Translations under genes and position numbers: made by a program | Part shown: piece by piece, positions 13,610-23,368 of the stretch | Layout: every line of letters starts with the position of its first letter | Position numbering within the stretch: position 1 is the stretch's first letter | Source: Odiellus spinosus | Taxonomy: Eukaryota; Arthropoda; Arachnida; Opiliones; Phalangiidae | Direction: 5' to 3' | NCBI GenBank assembly: GCA_963920705.1 | Contig: OY987225.1 | Span: 16,881,492 to 16,945,491, forward strand | Length of the DNA stretch: 64,000 nucleotides | Notes under the pieces: model-generated | The model's input: the letters and a program-made list of their open reading frames with translations, nothing else | Database searches by the model: none | What the model was told of the DNA's origin: nothing

Positions 13610-15419
13610 TCTGCTCTCTTACATGTAGTTCTCATTTATTACTAAAAAATCGAAAAGTACTACTTTTTCGAAAATAAAACTGACCCGAACGTGATTCGAA
13701 CACGCAGCCAATTGATGTGGAGTCAAACGCGCTACCATTGCGCCATCGAGCCATGGGGTGTTTGCTCCCTTACATGTAGTTCACATTTATTACTAAAAAA
13801 TCGAAAAGAACTACTTTTTCGAAAATAAAAGTGACCCGAACACGCAGTCTTTTGATCTGGAGTCAAACGCGCTACCATTGTGCCATCGGGCCATTAGAAA
13901 TGTTTTCCCTTTCATGTGGTACTCATTTATTATTTAAAAATCGAAGAGTACTACTTTTTGAAATAAAAGTCAACCTAACGTGATTCGAAAACGAAGCATT
14001 TTAATCTGGAGTAAAACGCACTTCAAGAGAATCTTCATTCCACTAGGTATCATTACTTAAACATGGAAAAGTACTTTTACGTAAATAGAAGTGACCCGAA
14101 CGTGACTCTAACACGCAGCCTTTTGATCTGGAGTCAAACGCGCTACCGTTGCGCCATCGGGCCATGGGTTGTCAGCTCCCTTACTTGTAGTTCACATTTA
14201 TTACTAAAAAATCGAAAAGTACTACTTTTTCGAAAATAAAAGTGACCCGAACGTGATTCGAACACGCAGCCTTTTAATCTGGAGTCGAACGCGCTACTAT
14301 TGCGCCAAAGGGCCATGGGGTGTGTGCTCCCTTACATGTAGTTCAGATTTATTACTAAAAATTCGAAAAGTACTACTTTTTGAAATAAAAGTCACCCGAA
14401 CGTGATTCGAAAACGAAACCTTTTAATCCGGAGTACAACGCGCTACCATAGAGCCTTCATGCCACAATGTATTTGCTTTCTTACATGTAGTACGCATTTA
14501 TTACCTAAAAATCGAAAAGTACTTTTTCGAAAATAAAACCGACCCGAACGTGATACGAACACGCAGCCTTTTGATCTGGAGTCAAACGCGCTACCATTGC
14601 GCCATCGGGTGTCTGCTCCCTTACATGTAGTTCTCATTTATTACTAAAAAATCGAAAAGTACTACTTTTTCGAAAATAAAAGTGACCCGAACGTGATTCG
14701 AACACGCAGCCAATTGATGTGGAGTCAAACGCGCTACCATTGCGCCATCGGGCCATGGGGTGTGTGCTCCCTTACATGTAGTTCAGATTTATTACTAAAA
14801 AATCGAAAAGTACTAATTTTTGAAATAAAAGTTACCCGAACGTGATTCGAAAACGCAACATTTTAATCCGGAGTACAAAGCGCTACCATTGCGCCATCAT
14901 GCCACAAGGTATTAGCTTTCTTACCTGTAGTATGCATTTATTACCTAAAAATCGAAAAGTACTTTTTCGAAAATAAAAGTTACCCGAACGTGATTCGAAA
15001 ACGTAGCTTATTGATCTGGAGCCAAACGCGCAATCATAGCGCCATCGGGCCATGGTGTGCCTAGTCCCTTACATGTAGTTAACATTTATTACCAAAAAAT
15101 CAAAAAGTACTACTTTTTGAAATAAAAATCATCCGAACGTGATTCGAAAACGCTACCTTTTAATCTGGAGAACAACGCGCTACCATACAGCCTTCATGCC
15201 ACAAGGTATTAGCTTCCTTACCTGTAGTATGCATTTATTACCTAAAAATCGAAAAGTACTTTTTCGAAAATAAAAGTGACCCGAACGTGATTCGAACACG
15301 GAGCCTTTTGATCTGGAGTCCAACACGCTACCAATGCGCCATCGGGTGTCAGCTCACTTACATGTAGTTCATATTTATTACTAAAAAATCGAAAAGTACT
15401 GCTTTTTCGAAAATAAAAG

Positions 15420-15491
15420 TGACCCGAACGTGATTCGAACACGTAGCCTTTTGATCTGGAGTCAAACGCGCTACCATTGCGCCATCGGGCC
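15420..15491 (-). tRNA. tRNA-Trp(CCA), structurally intact copy
   Basis: Complete cloverleaf with CCA anticodon. Position 49 is A instead of G, so the T stem is ACGTG/CACGT and the G-U pair of the consensus becomes a Watson-Crick A-U. A and B boxes are intact and TTTT follows the 3' end. Confidence 0.78.
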
Positions 15492-17055
15492 ATGGGGTGC
15501 GTGCTCCCTTACATGTAGTTCACATTTATTACTAAAAATTCGAAAAGTACTAATTTTTCGAAAATATAAATTACCCGAACGTGATCCGAACACGCAGCCA
15601 CTTGATCTGGAGTCAAACGCGCTACCATTGCGCCATCGGGCTATTAGGAATGTGTTCCCTTTCATGTGGTACTCATTTATTATTTAAAAATCGAAGAGTA
15701 CTACTTTATGATATAAAAGTCACCCTAACGTGATTCGAAAACGAAGCATTTTAATCTGGAGTAAAACACGCTATCATAGCGCCATCGGGCCATGGGGTGC
15801 CTACTCCCTTACATGTAGTTCACATTTATTACCAAAAAATCGAAAAGTACTACTTTTTGAAATAAAAGTCACCCTAACGTGATTCGAAAACGAAGCATTT
15901 TAATCCGGAGTATAACGCGCTACCATAGAGCCTTCATGCCACAAGGTATTAGATTCCTTACATGTAGTACGCATTTATTACCTAAAAATCGAAAAGTACT
16001 TTTTCGAAAATAAAAGTGACCGAACGTGATTCGAACACGCAGCCTCTTGTTCTGGAGTCAAACGCACTACTACTGCGCCATCGGACCATGGGGTGGCTGC
16101 TCCCTTACATGTAGTTCAGATTTATTACTAAAAAATCGAAAAGTACTAATTTTTGAAATAAAAGTCACCCGAACGTGATTCGAAAACGCAACCTTTTAAT
16201 CCGGAGTACAACGCGCTACCATTGCGCCATCATGCCACAAGGTATTAGCTTCCTTACATGTAGTATGCATTTATTACCTAAAAATCGAAAAGTACTTTTT
16301 CGAAAATAAAAATGACCCGAACGTGATTCTAACACGCAGCCTTTTGATCTGGAGTCAAACGCGCTACCATAGCGCCATCGGGCCATGGGGAGTCAGTTAC
16401 CTTACATGTAGTTCAACATTTATTACCAAAAAATCGAAAAGTACTACTTTTTGAAATAAAAGTCACCCGAACGTGATTCGAAAACGCAACCTTTTAATCT
16501 GGAGTACAACGCGCTACCATTGAGCCTTCATGCCACAAGTTATTACCTTTCTTACATGTAGTACGCATTTATTACCTAAAAATCGAAAAGTACTTTTTCG
16601 AAAATAAAAGTGACCCGAACGTGATTCGAACACGCAGCCTTTTGATCTGGATCCAAACACGCTACCATTGCGCCATTGGGCCATGGAGTATCAACTCCCT
16701 TACATGTAGTTCATATTTATTACTAAAAATCGAAAAGTACTACTTTTTCGAAAATAAAAGTGACCCGAACGTGATTCGAACACGTTGAATTTTGATCTGG
16801 AGTCAAACGCGCTACCATTGCGCTATCGGGCCATGGGGTCTCTGCTCCTTTACATGTAGTTCACATTTATTACTAAAAAATCGAAAAGTACTACTTTTTC
16901 GAAAATAAAAGTGACCCGAACGTGATTCGAACACGCAGCCTTTTGATCTGGAGTCAAACGCGCTACCATTGCGCCTTCGGGCCATTAGGAATGTTTTTCC
17001 TTTCATGTGGTACTCATTTATTATTTAAAAATCGAAGAGTACTACTTTTTGATTT

Positions 17056-17553
17056 TACAAAAAAGAGGTTGCTTCGCACCCTTAAAAAAAACTCTTTATC
17101 TAACTCGAATCAAACCCGTGAAGGGACAGAAATTATTTGTTAGAGAAAGAGCAATTTCATATCTTTAAAATTATAGTTAGTAGATTTAGTCTACTACTTC
17201 AAAGATTTTATTACTATTATATATTTTCCAAAAAAACGGATAAAGACGACCTAGGACTAAAGATAAATATATATACATTAAAGGAACTTCATCTTTAGCT
17301 AATTTTATTAGCGATACTGATAGAATTTAAAATAAACATCAATGCGAGAGGAAGGTTAACTAGGTCGTCTTTATCCGTTTTTTGGAAAATATATAATAGT
17401 AATAAAATCTTTGAAGTAGTAGACTAAATCTACTATAATTTTAAAGATATGAAATTGCTCTTTCTCTAACAAATAATTTCTGTCCCTTCACGGGTTTGAT
17501 TCGAGTTAGATAAAGAGTTTTTTTTAAGGGTGCGAAGCAACCTCTTTTTTGTA
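17056..17553. repeat. Large inverted repeat (foldback), ~195-bp arms
   Basis: Left arm 17056-17254 and right arm 17360-17553 are near-perfect reverse complements separated by a 105-bp AT-rich loop. The only clear difference I see is a 4-bp indel in the region TATAGTTAGTAG. Such a structure could be a foldback transposon end, a template-switch product, or the source of a hairpin RNA processed by Dicer. Confidence 0.88.
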
Positions 17554-17718
17554 TAATTTCTGTCCTTTTTTCACCAAAAATATACACCTTTTCCACATTT
17601 CACTATTATGCTTTATAGGTTTATTGAACCTTAATTCTTACTAATGCTGAATAAAAATTAAAGCGTTTAATTGAGGCTTCAATCTATTCGTAATTGAGAC
17701 CCTGGTACAAATCTCGAA

Positions 17719-18140
17719 AGGCAGAGATTAACTAACCTAACCTTACCTAAGTTGTAAAACAGGGATGGGCTAGTTCAATTGATTAACTAACCTAAACTAA
17801 TCTTACCTAAAATACTACAAGAGGAACGGGTTAGCCCGAGTTATAGGGATTACCTAGTTGGAGGGATGGGCTATTTCCAGGGTTTAATTAACCTAATTTA
17901 ACCTTAAAGATTACTTGATGGAATGGGTGACCCGAGGGATTAACTAGTTGGAGCGATGGGCTAATTCGAGGAATTAACTAACCTAACCTAGCCTTACCTA
18001 AAATATTACAAATTGCCCGAGCTAAGGATTAACTAGTTGGAGGGATTACCAGATGGACGGGGGAGGTAGAGGGATTAACTAACCTAGCCTTTCCTAAAAT
18101 ATTACAAGAGGGACGGGCTAGACCGAGCTAGAGATTAAAT
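17719..18140. repeat. Degenerate tandem repeat with TAACCTAACC and GGGATGGGCTA motifs
   Basis: Recurring phrases AACTAACCTAACC, TTACCTAAAATA, GGATTAACTAGTTGGAG and GACGGGCTA follow each other irregularly several times. The AACCTAACC pieces resemble diverged TTAGG-type repeats on the opposite strand. No coding potential is seen. Confidence 0.6.
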
Positions 18141-18682
18141 TTATAATATTGAATCGCATCGACAAAAAATTAGCATGGAAAGCGAAACAATTCTTTAAAG
18201 CAAGAGAACATAATTATGGAGACCAGAAGTATGTGGCCGTTTATTTAACTCGCCGACATCAATTTTCGTTTCGTATATCCTATTTAACATTCTAAATCTT
18301 TATTTTTTATTATAATTAAGTTAGACGTGCTTTAGATACAGCCTTCAATAATTGGCCAACTACTTAATAGCTACGTTATTACGTAGTTGTAATGACGAAG
18401 CTATTGGATCTAAAGCACATCCTAGTCGCAAAACTCAAGTATTTTAAAAAATAAAGTAGAGATTGAGAACGTTAAACTATAAATTTCATGTGTAATCGAG
18501 CACTTGGCAGGATATGAAGTCTAACTCAAGTACCTGAAAAAAAAAAAATAAAAATAAAAATTAATGTCCATCTATATCGTTCATTTCATTAGCTTTTCTA
18601 TGTAATATTTACCGCTGCTTTTCTTCTGTATAAATATCATGTAAAGATGCAGCCCGTTCCTCTTCTGCTCGCCTTTTACACA

Positions 18683-18730
18683 CAGGCCATTCATCTAGTG
18701 CTCGTGACCTTCCACTAGATGAATGGCCTG
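18683..18730. repeat. Perfect 18-bp stem hairpin over the FLYWCH ORF end
   Basis: Arms 18683-18700 and 18713-18730 are exact reverse complements with a 12-nt loop. The left arm supplies the TAG stop of the FLYWCH-like frame on the minus strand. Confidence 0.9.
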
Positions 18731-18895
18731 ATTTGCCTCTCCACTCATTCTTGACTTTGCGTTGCAGTCATTCCTAGGGCATTTCAAATAAACAATGCCG
18801 TTGATATTCCTAGCTCCAGCTTTTCGGTACGCAAAGTTTCTCGAAATATACACCTTCGAGCCTTTTCTCTCTCCTAATTCTTGAGTTAATTCCAT
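18695..18895 (-). CDS. Short FLYWCH-type zinc finger ORF (fragment)
   Basis: A 66-aa ATG-initiated frame. It shows an N-terminal GSKVYISRNFAYRK stretch, then YLKCPRNDCNAKSRM, then HLVEGHEH at the C-terminus. The C-x4-C plus terminal H-x-H arrangement with a preceding aromatic-rich strand matches the FLYWCH zinc finger, a DNA- or protein-binding domain found in insect regulators and next to MULE transposases. The domain is only about 60 aa, so this is a single finger. Its stop codon lies inside a perfect 18-bp inverted repeat (18683-18730), which suggests the reading frame was cut by a local inverted duplication. It may be a transposon-captured exon, a pseudogene or a tiny real gene. No introns or promoter can be assigned. 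Confidence 0.55.
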   Translation of the reverse strand: MELTQELGERKGSKVYISRNFAYRKAGARNINGIVYLKCPRNDCNAKSRMSGEANQAIHLVEGHEH

Positions 18896-19124
18896 GAAAA
18901 CTATATTAGGAGTATATTAGTTATAAGCTAACTAATGAAAGGGGGTATTTTAAAAGTTGAAATATTACATTTTAAACGCTAACGTATACCACGCATTGGT
19001 ACAGTGCATCTGTGAGTACTGAATCTGCAAATCTCGTTTATATAGGCCGAGAAGAGATATATTATTAAAGTTAAAAAATCAAATGATAAGAAAATCATGC
19101 CAACTTTTTAATTAAGGTGAATTA

Positions 19125-19257
19125 GGGTGAATATAATGGGATACTCATGATATGACATAATAGTCAAAATTAGACGGCTGAAGAGGGCTACCCTAGTAAA
19201 AGAACCCAATAAATGCAATTTTCCGTTAACGATAAAAAATGCCATTAAAAAAAACTT
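19125..19257 (+). repeat. Dispersed repeat shared with 47628-47760
   Basis: Text such as AATGGGATACTCATGATATG, TAATAGTCAAAATTA and GGCTGAAGAGGGCTACCC recurs with modest divergence at 47628-47760 in element V, in the same orientation. No ORF; a short interspersed element or a piece shared between the host elements. Confidence 0.7.
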
Positions 19258-19261
19258 ATCA

Positions 19262-19690
19262 ACTGTTTAATAAAATCAATTTTTGTTTATCAATTTAAAG
19301 CCAATTAATAAAGCTCGGCTAGTTATATGTTTTACTCTTTTCGTCACCCATACAGGCATCTGTCTCTCTATTAACTCGAATTCGATGGATATTCATTATC
19401 ATTCTAAGGTTTAAGAAATAAAATTTTGTTTACCATTTTGAAGCAATTAATAAAGCTCGGCTAAGCTTATGATTTCACCCTTTTGTAACCCATTCAGGCA
19501 CCTTTCTTTCTATTAACTCGAATTCGATGGATATTCCTTATCATTCTACTGTTTAAGAAATAAAATTTTTGTTTATCATTTTGAAGCAATTAGTAACGCT
19601 CGGCTAAGCTTAAGATCTCACCCTTTTGCAACCCATTCAGGCACCTTACTTTCCATTACTTCGTATACTTAATCAACATTTCATTATTGG
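19262..19690 (+). repeat. Tandem repeat, ~142-144 bp x3
   Basis: The motif CAATTAATAAAGCTCGGCT starts at 19302 and 19444, and a variant at 19588 (periods 142 and 144). Each unit also contains CACCC-TTT..CCCAT-CAGGCA and TTAACTCGAATTCGATGGAT. It is unrelated in sequence to the tRNA satellite although the period is similar. Confidence 0.82.
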
Positions 19691-19802
19691 AATCTTTGTT
19701 TAACTAGAGATACTCTTGTACCCGAACGAAGTCTTATCAAATTTTTTCAAAAGTACCTTTGTCTGTATTAATTCGAATTCAGTGGACGGTGGGAAGAGGG
19801 AA

Positions 19803-19821
19803 ACGACGACGACGACGACGA
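19803..19821 (+). repeat. (ACG)n microsatellite
   Basis: Six ACG units in a row inside element I. Confidence 0.85.
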
Positions 19822-19856
19822 TTTCAGTTTCTGATGAAATTCGAGTTTAGATAAAG

Positions 19857-19883
19857 GGATAAACACGACCGTGTTTATCCTAA
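19857..19883 (+). repeat. Terminal hairpin plus CTAA of element I
   Basis: Stem GGATAAACACG / CGTGTTTATCC with a 2-nt loop; the last C of the stem begins CTAA, then host T. This is the Helitron-like 3' signature used to place the element end. Confidence 0.6.
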
Positions 19884-22203
19884 TATAAAAGTCACCCTAA
19901 CGTGATTCGAAACGAAGCATTTTAATCTGGAGTAAAACGCGCTACAAGAGAATCTTCATGCCACAAGGTATCATTACTTAAACATGGAAAAGTACTTTTA
20001 CGAAAATAGAAGGGACCCGAACGTGATTCGAACACGCAACCTTTTAATCCGGAGTACAAGGCGCTACCATAGAGCCTTCATGCCACAAAGTATTAGCTTC
20101 CTTACATGTAGTATGCATTTATTACCTAAAAATCGAAAAGTACTTTTTCGAAAATAAAAGTGACCCCAATGTGATTCGAACCGGCAGCCTTTTGGTCTGG
20201 AGTCCAACACGCTACCAATGCGCCATCGGGTGTCAGCTCACTTACATGTAGTTCATATTTATTACTAAAAAATCGAAAAGTACTGCTTTTTCGAAAATAA
20301 AAGTGACCCGAACGTGATTCGAACACGTAGCCTTTTGACCTGGAGTCAAACGCGCTACCATTGCGCCATCGGGCCATGGGGTGCGTGCTCCCTTACATGT
20401 AGTTCACATTTATTACTAAAAATTCGAAAAGTACTAATTTTTCGAAAATATAAGTGACCCGAACGTGATCCGAACACGCAGCCACTTGATCTGGAGTCAA
20501 ACGCGCTACCATTGCGCCATCGGGCTATTAGGAATGTGTTCCTTTTCATGTGGTACTCATTTATTATTTGAAAATCGAAGAGTACTACTTTTTGATATAA
20601 AAGTCACCCTAACGTGATTCGAAAACGAAGCATTTTAATCTGGAGTAAAACACGCTATCATAGCGCCATCGGGCCATGGGGTGCCTACTCCCTTACATGT
20701 AGTTCACATTTATTACCAAAAAATCGAAATGTACTACTTTTTGAAATAAAAGTCACCCTAACGTGATTCGAAAACGAAGCATTTTAATCTGGAGTAAAAC
20801 GCGCTTCAAGAGAATCTTCATGCCACAAGGTGTCATTACTTAAACATGGAAAAGTACTTTTACGAAAATAGAAGTGACCCGAACGTGACTCGAACACGCA
20901 GCCTTTGATCTGGAGTCAAACGCGCTACCGTTGCGCCATCGGGCCATGGTTTGTCAGCTCCCTTACTTGTAGTTCACATTTATTACTAAAAAATCGAAAA
21001 GTACTACTTTTTGAAATAAAAGTCACCCAACGTGATTCGAAAACGCAACCTTTTAATCCGGAGTACAACGCGCTACCATTGCGCCATCATGCCACAAGGT
21101 ATTAGCTTCCTTACATGTAGTATGCATTTATTACCTAAAAATCGAAAAGTACTTTTTCGAAAGTAAAAGTGACCCGAACGTGATTCGAACCGGCAGCCTT
21201 TTGATCTGGAGTCAAACACCCTACCATTGCGCCATTGGGCCATGGGGTAGCAGCTCCCTTACATGTAGTTCAGATTTATTACTAAAAAATCGAAAAGTAC
21301 TAATTTTTGAAATAAAAGTCACCCGATCGTGATTCGAAAACGCAACCTTTTAATCCGGAGTACAACGCGCTACCATTGCGCCATCATGCCACAAGGTATT
21401 AGCTTCCTTACATGTAGTATGCATTTATTACCTAAAAATCGAAAAGTACTTTTTCGAAAATAAAAATGACCCGAACGTGATTCGAACACGCAGCCTTTTG
21501 ATCTTGAGTCAAACGCGCTACCATAGCGCCATCGGGCCATGGGGTGTCAGTTACCTTACATGTAGTTCAACATTTATTACCAAAAAATCGAAAAGTACTA
21601 CTTTTTGAAATAAAAGTCACCCGAACGTGATTCGAAAACGCAACCTTTTAATCTGGAGTACAACGCGCTACCATTGAGCCTTCATGCCACAAGTTATTAC
21701 CTTTCTTACATGTAGTACGCATTTATTACCTAAAAATCGAAAAGTACTTTTTCGAAAATAAAAGTGACCCGAACGTGATTCGAACACGCAGCCTTTTGAT
21801 CTGGAGCCAAACACGCTACCATTGCGCCACTGGGCCATGGAGTATCAACTCCCTTACATGTAGTTCATATTTATTACTAAAAATCGAAAAGTACTACTTT
21901 TTCGAAAATAAAAGTGACCCGAACGTGATTCGAACACGTAGAATTTTGATCTTGAGTCAAACGCGCTACCATTGCGCCATCGGGCCATGGGGTGTCTGAT
22001 CCCTTACATGTAGTTCACATTTATTACTAAAAAATCGAAAAGTACTACTTTTTCGAAAATAAAAGTGACCCGAACGTGATTCGAACACGCAGCCTTTTGA
22101 TCTGGAGTCAAACGCGCTACCATTGCGCCTTCGGGCCATTAGGAATGTTTTTCCTTTCATGTGGTACTCATTTATTATTTAAAAATCGAAGAGTACTACT
22201 TTT
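19884..22203 (-). repeat. tRNA-Trp-derived satellite, block 2 (~16 monomers)
   Basis: Same 144-149 bp monomers, minus-strand tRNA sense. It starts mid-monomer (TATAAAAGTCACCC), continuing the unit broken by element I, and ends in the T run before element II. Classes A to E alternate. It includes the two CAA-anticodon copies (21467-21538 and 21915-21986) and a near-intact CCA copy at 22066-22137 with A instead of T at position 8. Confidence 0.92.
21915..21986 (-). tRNA. tRNA-Trp-like copy with anticodon CAA
   Basis: Acceptor, D, anticodon and T stems pair and both internal promoter boxes are intact. The anticodon loop is CTCAAGA, giving CAA (would read UUG, Leu), and the variable region is altered. 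A second CAA copy at 21467-21538 has an A box change at position 14. Trp synthetase recognises the CCA anticodon, so charging with Trp is doubtful; a pseudogene is most likely. Confidence 0.6.
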
Positions 22204-22204
22204 T

Positions 22205-22238
22205 ACCTCCCCGACTGAACTTTAGTTCAGGGGGAGGT
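22205..22238 (+). repeat. Terminal hairpin of element II
   Basis: ACCTCCCC, bulge GA, CTGAACT, loop TT, AGTTCAG, GGGGAGGT: an 8-bp outer and 7-bp inner stem. Homologous hairpins in other copies keep the pairing while changing bases. Confidence 0.88.
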
Positions 22239-22256
22239 TTTACACTGGTCGTATCT

Positions 22257-22272
22257 GTGTGTGTGTGTGTGT
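22257..22272 (+). repeat. (GT)n microsatellite
   Basis: Dinucleotide run directly after the terminal hairpin. The same position is (GT)n, longer and interrupted, in the other copies. HINE/DINE-like elements typically carry a microsatellite. Confidence 0.85.
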
Positions 22273-22984
22273 CACTTCCTGTGTAACCGGATATCCTGTG
22301 TACGCGGATATCACGTGACCTAGCTCGTAGAGCCAAAAGTCTAGAGACATTATCATACCAGCTTATCCGTTTAACGGGAATTACCTCCTTTAAGCGTGGC
22401 TGCAACATTAAGTTTCAAGTGTCGTGCAATGATATGCAACAGGACGTCTCCAATTGCATATTATCACCTTCCACCATCCACTTTACGGTCAAACCTCGAT
22501 GCTGGACAGTTGAAGGCGATTATACGCAATGGGACGTCTCCCACTGTTATAATCACCTCCGACCATCACGCACCAAGGTCCAACCACTAGTGTCGGATGT
22601 CAGCGAGGCGTCCCTCACTAATATGGTCCACATCGACCCTCCACTCTCCAAACATCGCCCCCCAAGGGTAAATTGGCCGACACTAAGGGTTACGACAATT
22701 GTCTGAGCATTGATAAGGTGGGATCTCCACCAGATCTTATCACAATGGGATACTGTATAATGGCATTCGATTCGCTTATATAGTCTCTTTGGAAGTATAG
22801 TACATTGTAGCATTATGGCGTGATATCTTTTAGTGAATTGAAACATAATATTAATTTAAAATATAATTCAAAATATTATAATTATGTCTCTTAATCTTAT
22901 TAATAATGTAGCTGAAAATTAAATTTTAAATTGGCGATAGTTTTGAAGATATTTAAGAAATTCTCTATATATTTGACCGTTTAA

Positions 22985-23262
22985 TAGCAGCTTGAGTTGA
23001 CAGCACGCGCTAAGCTATTTTCCATATATCATTTAGTTAAAATAGCAAAGGTATAAAGGGCCGTATAGGCTTAGGCTTGCTGCAAACTCGGGGTGGATTG
23101 AAAAATTTAAGCCAATTTCTATACTAATACCAGCTTGAGTTGACAGCAAGCGCTAAGCTATTTTCCATATATCATTTAGTAAAAAAAAGCCGAGGTATAA
23201 CGGGCAGTATAGGTTTTGGCTTTCTGCAAACTCGGGGTGGATTGAAGAATTTAAATAACATT
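22985..23262 (+). repeat. Internal 143-bp direct duplication
   Basis: CTTGAGTTGACAGCA starts at 22991 and again at 23134. Both copies run through GCTAAGCTATTTTCCATATA to CAAACTCGGGGTGGATTGA. It is present in elements II and III but single-copy in the diverged relatives near 49150-49250 and 59305-59415. Confidence 0.85.
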
Positions 23263-23358
23263 ATAGACCAATTTGTATACTTTTGTTTTTTATCTATTTT
23301 TGGTTAAAAAGTAGACTAGATATATTTTTTAACTTTGTATAAGCATCGCTTCTCGGGG

Positions 23359-23368
23359 TATAAATAAG
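23359..23368 (+). promoter_or_regulatory. Candidate TATA box inside the element
   Basis: TATAAATAAG in the context CTTCTCGGGG-TATA-AGCGAGA. The equivalent position holds TATATAA-type boxes in the diverged copies at 59574 and, on the minus strand, 49004-49013, so it looks conserved. Confidence 0.4.

Larger units (their letters stand above)
1..17052 (-). repeat. tRNA-Trp-derived satellite, block 1 (~116 monomers)
   Basis: Tandem monomers of about 144-149 bp. On the minus strand each has a 72-nt tRNA-Trp-like segment (7-bp acceptor GGCCCGA/TCGGGTC, D stem GCGC/GCGC, loop CTCCAGA with anticodon CCA, T loop TTCGAAT), then CTTTTATTTTCG, then a spacer with a quasi-palindrome around AAAAGTACTACTTTT and the palindrome CTACATGTAAGG. 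Recurrent classes: A, near-intact; B, with anticodon stem TTGTA/TTAAA and acceptor GGCATGA, which cannot fold; C, with T-stem 53 mutated and D loop CTATGATA; D, strongly diverged (plus-strand ATGGAAAAGTACTTTTACG spacer); E, with a GGAATG-type 5' flank. Longer duplications include about 7170-7950 repeated near 12400-13170. No protein gene is seen here; apparent short ORFs are tRNA sequence. The block begins before the window. Tandem tRNA arrays have a precedent in Entamoeba; a Trp-derived animal satellite is my reading from sequence. Confidence 0.93.
17053..19883. mobile_element. Helitron-like insertion (element I)
   Basis: A 2831-bp non-satellite block that interrupts a monomer exactly: left host ends ...CTTTTTGA, right host resumes TATAAAAG, which rebuilds the uninterrupted CTTTTTGATATAAAAG with no target duplication (insertion between A and T). 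The right end has an 11-bp-stem hairpin (19857-19880) running into CTAA, resembling the 3' hairpin plus CTRR of Helitrons. The left end is not the usual TC but TTTTAC, followed by a large foldback. Contents: foldback 17056-17553, degenerate repeat 17719-18140, FLYWCH-like ORF, a three-copy tandem repeat and an ACG microsatellite. The stretches 18141-18680 and 18900-19120 show no gene. No Rep/helicase is present, so it would be non-autonomous. A nested composite is also possible. Confidence 0.5.

Noticed and set aside
1..17052. CRISPR-like array
   Set aside because: Repeat and spacer are both repeated, the units are 144-149 bp, and the repeated part folds as a tRNA; the setting is eukaryotic.
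22185..22205. A target-site duplication as proof of a non-LTR retrotransposon for element II
   Set aside because: Full-length relatives III, V, VI and the nested copy have no duplication, and no poly(A) tail or RT is present, so the 11-bp repeat is likelier monomer homology.
22396..22846. Short conserved frames in the family elements (e.g. SFKCRAMICNRTSPIAYY)
   Set aside because: Frames differ in length and are broken between copies; conservation is better explained by the DNA block itself.
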